Positions 59,501 to 64,000 of a stretch of DNA of 64,000 nt are shown here, in pieces. The translations under genes were made by a program, and so were the position numbers. The stretch is taken from contig OX457063.1 of NCBI GenBank assembly GCA_949752795.1, forward strand, positions 70,083,783-70,147,782, read 5' to 3'. This DNA is from Hyperoodon ampullatus (Eukaryota; Chordata; Mammalia; Artiodactyla; Ziphiidae). The notes under the pieces are model-generated. The model ran no database searches. It was not told the origin of the DNA and was given only the letters and a program-made list of their open reading frames with translations. How positions within the stretch are numbered: position 1 is the first letter of the stretch; every line of letters starts with the position of its first letter.

Positions 59501-61044
59501 TTAAAATTATTATTTTTCTTTTTTCTGTTTAGCTTGGGTGATTTCTGCTATGCTGTCTTCCATTTTGCTGATCCCTTCCTCTGTATCATCTAATCTACTT
59601 GTGTATTCTTTCTAGCTTAATTTTTATGTTAGGTATTGTATTCTTTAACTCTCTTTGGTTCTTCTTTGTATTTTCTACCTCTGTTGATATTCTCACTGTG
59701 TTCAATCATTTTTCTCCCAAGTTTGGTGAGCTTCCTTATGATCATTATCTTGAACCCTTTATTGGGTAGATTGCTTATCTCCACTTCATTTAATTCTATT
59801 TCTGAGGTTATGTCTTGTTCTTTTGTTTGCAACATAGTCCTCTGTCTCCTTATTTTGTCTAAGACTCTGTGTTTATTTCTCTGTGTTAGGCATGTCAGTT
59901 ACATTTCCCAATCTTGGAGGTGTGGCCTTATGTAGGAAATATCTTATGGGGCCCAGCAGTATGTTCCCCTCTGGTCATCAGAGCTATATTCTCTAGTGGT
60001 GCCCCTTATGTGGCTGCATGAACCCATCTGTTATGGCAAGGTCAACTACTTTGGGTGTACTGGTAGGTTGTGTTGGCCCCCAGCCATATGTCTGTGAGAC
60101 CATGCCACGTGTGGTAGCTGTGGACCCGCTGGAACATGGGGTAGGCTTCTCATGTGGTTGGCTGCACAGCCTGGGGTGGTATAAAGCTGGGGTGCTGACC
60201 TGCTAGTGGGCAGAGCCAGGTCCCAGTACAACTGTCTGTGCTACTCAGTGTGGAGCTTGAGGCTGGTGCTGGTCTTCTTGCATGCAGGCCTGGGTTCCCA
60301 GTGCTTTAGACCTGAAGAGAGGATTCTCAAATAGCACTTGCCAGCACAGGTGTCATCATGGTAGAACAAGCTCCCCAAAATGGCTACTGCCATTGTCTCT
60401 GTCCCAAGGGGGAATCCAAGTTGCCTCCTTCCTCTCCAGGAGGCTTGCTAAAATCAGCAAGTGAGTTTTACTCAGGATCCTTTCAAAGTACTTGCTCTGG
60501 TCTTGGACTTGAAGCATGTGGATTTTTGCATACTGCCTTAACTGCAGAGTATCTGTTTCCCATAGCCCTCTGGCTCTCCAGAACACAAGCTCCACTGGTT
60601 TTCAAAGCCAGATGTTCTGGGGGCTCATCTTGCTGGTACAGATTCCCTTAGCTGAGGAGCCTGATGTGGGGCTCGAACTCCTCTCTCCTTGGGAAGGACT
60701 TTCACAGTTGTGATATTCCTCCCATTTGTGGGTTGCCAACCCAGGACTGTGGGTCCTGACCTACTCTGCCCTTTCTACCATTCTAGTTGTGGTTTCTTCT
60801 TTACGTCTTTTGTTTTGGAAAATATTTTCTGCTAGTCTTCAGGTCATTCTCATAGATTGTTGTTCTGTAAGTAGTTGTAATTTTGGTGTGTCTATGGGAG
60901 GAGGTGAGTTCAAGGTCTTCCTACTCTGCCATTTTGGCCACCTCCTGGAATTCTTGAATATATAACAGTCCTCCCCCACAAGGCCTACTGCTAATAGAAG
61001 ACCAGAAGAAGGATCTGTTCATGGATAGGGAAAAACAGTAATTA

Positions 61045-61350
61045 AGGTAATGAGCTCTGAAGTCAGACAGATAATCTGGGAGATCCAGTGGCATAACTGG
61101 TTACCACATGGTACTAATGTGAAGTCAGACAGATCTGAGTTTGTGACTCCAATTTGCCATTTACTAGCTTTGTGTCCTTGGGAAAATTTTTTACCCTCTC
61201 CAATCCTCAGTTGCTTTGTTTGGAAAATGGGGGTATGTCAGAATTTCTCTCAGATGATTAATGGGAAAATTACATATGTCAGGTGTGCTTAATGCAATGT
61301 CTGGTAAACAGAAAGTTCACAATGTGCATTTGCTATCATTCCCATTTTTA
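61045..61350 (+). repeat. MIR SINE with an internal repeat
   Basis: gctttgtgtccttgggaaaat, atcctcagttgctttgtttgg and gcaatgtctggtaaacagaaag follow MIR. The head word gaagtcagacagat occurs twice (61069 and 61122), suggesting a local duplication. Confidence 0.7.
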
Positions 61351-62711
61351 TTAGTAAGGTCATAGGGTGATGAAATTTAGGTTTACTTTATGAATTATAT
61401 AATAAATACCTATTATGCACACTATAGATATAAAGAAGTGCAAGGAATAGTTTTATTCCTCAAAAAACTTAAAATCCTATTTTTGAGACAAATTGGTCAC
61501 CTCTTATGGTGCTGGGTGGATGGTTTGCAGATTTTGTGCTCTTGGATAGCAGTTTGAAAAGACATTGTATACAAGGCTGTAGTTCATGTATTTGGTCATT
61601 GGAACAAAATACAACAAAGTAATATTTCCCAGTTATCTACTAATTTAACCAGACTTATGAATACTAATGCTGAAAAAGATGTTTAAAAATTATATTATGA
61701 GAAAAAGTATGGCTAGCTATATTTTAATTACGTTAACAAAGTTACCAAACTATGGTGAGAAATGCTCTAGTTTAAACAGTAAATTCAATTGGATTTCATT
61801 TCAAAGATTGCTGATTATGTAATAATAATCGTTAAAGTTTAAGCCTTAGAAAAATTAAGCTCAGTTCTAAAAATGTTTCTTAATTGGATCATTTTGGAAC
61901 TTCAGGTCCTTGATTCACATATAATTTTGGCATTGGGGTTTTCAGTGTGTGTGACTGTCAGGCACCTGGAAGAGATGGATTAGGTCCAAATCCAACCAGA
62001 CGCTTAGTGGCAGATGGCTCCCAGTGCATTTACTCCAAACTTGGAATGTGTAAGAAGTTAAATGCTCAGGGGCTGAAACCTAGTCCATTATGAACATATG
62101 TGTACTGAGTTTGGGGGAATCTGTGGCCACCAAGAACACTGTTGTGTACCTAATCCTGAAGGAGGATCTGTGTACTAGCATGACCTCAAAGTATCAAAAT
62201 CTACCTGTCCTAGGCCTCTATCTGGTTTCCCAAAAGAATGGAACATTATTCTTGGGGGCTCTGAGGACACAATCTAGTTTATTTCCACTCAGTTTATTTA
62301 GTTGCGAAGTTCCTTAACATCTGGCTTTAATCTGTTTCTTCCAAACTCAGGGGGCCAGAGTCTCCCATTTATTCTGGGTTGGAGAAACTCTTCCTAAGAA
62401 CCTCAAAGTCAGGGAGAAAACCATTCTTCAAGAACAAAGAAACTCTAATTGGTCACTTTGGCCAGCCCATGCATTTAATGGTAGGCACAGGTTCTCAGAC
62501 ATTTCTTCTGACTATGGGGGCATATCCCAGAAATGTGCTCACTGGCCCTGAATCTAGCATCTCCTCTCGTTGCCCACTAAGATTCAATTCAGCCAGTTTC
62601 CCTGAATCAGAGTGGCTTGTCTCAGGGGTTTCCTTCAACTAGAAGTTCCCAGAGCTCTGAGATTCTAGTAGAAAAGACACTGTGGAAGCTAAGGAAGGAT
62701 CCTTTAGCTTA
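61351..62711. other. Non-coding, nothing recognised
   Basis: Frames at 62090-62317 and 62379-62642 have no recognisable family, and I see no supporting exon signals. Confidence 0.4.
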
Positions 62712-62830
62712 GACACTCAGTCAACAAATATTCAGAGTGTTTATTGTATAATGGTAATAGTGCCATGTCTTGGTGACTTGGCTATTTTCTCCTGGGATTT
62801 ATAGTCTAGTGGAGAAGGTCAGGTTCTCTG
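62712..62830 (-). repeat. L2-like fragment, reversed
   Basis: cactcagtcaacaaatattc, agagtgtttattgtataat, then gggatttatagtctagtgga. Confidence 0.5.
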
Positions 62831-62867
62831 CCTAAGTACAGATCAGGGATAGATGAAGTTATTTCTT

Positions 62868-63066
62868 TTTAGGCAGACTTTCTCAATAGTGGCACTATTG
62901 ATATTCTGGACCCTACAGTTTTTTGTTGTGCAGATCTGTACTTTGCATTGTTTGATGTTTACCAGCATTTCTGGTCACTACCTACTAGATGCCAGTACCA
63001 ACTGTAGTTGCAACAAACGGACTCCAGACATTACCAAATGTCCCTTGGGGTCAAAATCATCTCCAG
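62868..63066 (+). repeat. hAT-Charlie-type DNA transposon relic
   Basis: agtggcactattgatattctgg, ttttttgttgtgcagatctgt, gtttaccagcatttctgg, cctactagatgccagtacc, cagacattaccaaatgtccc and ggggtcaaaatc follow a known Charlie-type element. A SINE then interrupts its end. Subfamily not assigned. Confidence 0.7.
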
Positions 63067-63284
63067 GGCTTCCCTGGTGGCGCAGTGGTTGAGAGTCCGC
63101 CTGCCGATGCAGGGGACACGGGTTCATGCCCCATTCTGGGAAGATCCTACATGCCACGGAGCAGCTGGGCCTGTGAGCTATGGCCGCTGAGCCTGGGCGT
63201 CCGGAGCCTGTGCTCCACAACGGGAGAGGGCACAACGGTGAGAGGCCCGCGTACTGCTAAAAAAAAAAAAAAAAAAAAAAAAAA
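63067..63284 (+). mobile_element. CHR-type SINE, plus strand
   Basis: ggcttccctggtggcgcagt, the gggttcatgcccc B-box region, and gcgtactgc followed by an A-tail. The duplication aaaatcatctccag is at 63053-63066 and 63281-63294 without mismatch. Confidence 0.94.
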
Positions 63285-63439
63285 TCATCTCCAGATGCTG
63301 CCATAATACCATGCATCCTACTCTTTGGGATCCTCTAAAGTCACCTGGGAAGGGGTAGTTTCTCAGTTTCCATTCAGGGATCAGGGTCTACATATCCCAT
63401 AAGCCATGGTTAGAATAGTTTCAGTATGTTGTCATGGCT

Positions 63440-63745
63440 CTAGACCAGCTTTCCCCAAGTGGATGTTCCACAAATGTTATTCTCTAGAATGTTAACTGTT
63501 GCATGGTTAACAACAATGTCAAGTATGCTTGACATATGCTGTGTTAAACAAAGTTAAACAGATTTCTTTCCTGCAGGGCTTCTCATCACCTTTTAGATGC
63601 TCATGTGAATTAGAACTCTCTGTGAGAGGATATAGTACTCAGCATTCCCAAACTTATTTCAACAAATATTCCTTTTTTAACAGCATGTTAATTGATGTCT
63701 TTGAGAATAGAATTCTGAAGGATACTCTTTGGAAAATGGTACCCA
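63440..63745. repeat. Possible hAT (MER20-like) relic
   Basis: tttccccaagtggatgttcc at one end, and cattcccaaacttatttcaac, ttttttaacagc and ctctttggaaaatgg at the other, resemble a MER20-type element. Diverged. Confidence 0.4.
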
Positions 63746-63849
63746 AGGACATCCAACATTAGCTCTACGTTTCACTGGAGTTTTTTTTTTGGCCAAAGAA
63801 GAGGTCCCCTCTAAGTCCCTTGAAGGAAACTTAGCAGCAGATAAAAGCT

Positions 63850-64000
63850 ATGGGAGGTAGAGCAGCAAGGGGGTAAAGCTTTGGAGTCAGTGCGGCTCTT
63901 TTCAGATCACAGCTCCACCACTTAACTAGTTCTTTGTTCTGGGGCAGGTTACCGAAGTTATCCATGCCTCAGTTTTATCTGGAAAATGCAGTTATGAATG
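63850..64000 (+). repeat. MIR SINE, running off the window end
   Basis: gtaaagctttggagtcagtg, cacagctccaccacttaacta, ttctggggcaggttaccgaag and tgcctcagttttatctggaaaatg follow MIR order. Confidence 0.8.

Larger units (their letters stand above)
54262..60955 (-). mobile_element. L1-D: ancient full-length L1 (L1MA-like), with two SINEs
   Basis: 3' UTR (ttagtttcaggtgtacta, ccataccttatttgttgtag), reversed ORF2 C-terminus (54700-56000), reverse transcriptase (56800-57500), endonuclease (58000-58400), ORF1 region (58980-59900) and a GC-richer 5' UTR with a final ctctgccattttggccacc near 60930. The frames at 55422-57054 (minus) such as [19 protein letters not shown] are ORF2 fragments separated by stops. 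At the endonuclease position that is Asn in L1-A it encodes Glu (58186-58188). Confidence 0.85.

Noticed and set aside
1..64000. CRISPR arrays, operons, prophage or plasmid features
   Set aside because: There are no regularly spaced repeats or compact gene arrays. The repeat content and composition are those of a mammalian nuclear genome.

Overview
The window is mammalian nuclear DNA with no recognisable host gene. I found no host coding exon, tRNA, rRNA, CRISPR array or bacterial feature. The most likely source is a cetacean. The evidence is fourteen tRNA-derived SINEs of the CHR type (Cetacea-Hippopotamus-Ruminantia), many with the GC-rich body typical of whale and dolphin copies, together with a cetartiodactyl-type L1 lineage. 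Species cannot be decided from this sequence. All of the longer open reading frames belong to LINE-1 retrotransposons; the short ones are chance or are SINE shadows.

Layout. 1-15.6 kb: mostly single-copy AT-rich DNA with old MIR, L2, hAT and LTR relics. It also holds a stack of three SINEs (2.2-3.2 kb), a SINE at 10.5 kb, and MLT1 solo LTRs at 12.6-14.5 kb. 15.6-22.7 kb: a full-length, recent L1 on the minus strand (L1-A) with an intact ORF1. Its ORF2 is broken only by a SINE. 22.7-26.2 kb: spacer with two SINEs. 26.26-33.42 kb: a second full-length L1 (L1-B) on the plus strand, older and carrying many lesions. L1-A and L1-B form a head-to-head inverted pair. 33.5-43.9 kb: SINEs, an older truncated L1, L2 fragments, an MLT1 LTR and long stretches where I see nothing. 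43.9-44.95 kb: a recent 5'-truncated L1 (L1-C). 45-54 kb: MIRs, a MER2-like DNA transposon and a decayed L1 split by an MLT1 LTR. 54.3-60.95 kb: an ancient full-length L1 (L1-D) carrying two SINE insertions. 61-64 kb: MIR, L2 and hAT relics and one more SINE.

The elements relate as donors and parasites. L1 ORF2 protein supplies the endonuclease and reverse transcriptase that also mobilise the CHR SINEs. Target-site duplications are readable around most recent insertions and give relative ages. The most interesting signals are all inside the L1/SINE layer. They are a 319-bp GT...AG, intron-like segment present in the 5' UTR of L1-B but absent from L1-A, an Asp-to-Asn change at a conserved endonuclease position shared by L1-A and L1-B, alternative 3' ends, repeated use of exactly the same target site, and a possible SINE 3' transduction. 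I see no evidence of a new host gene system.
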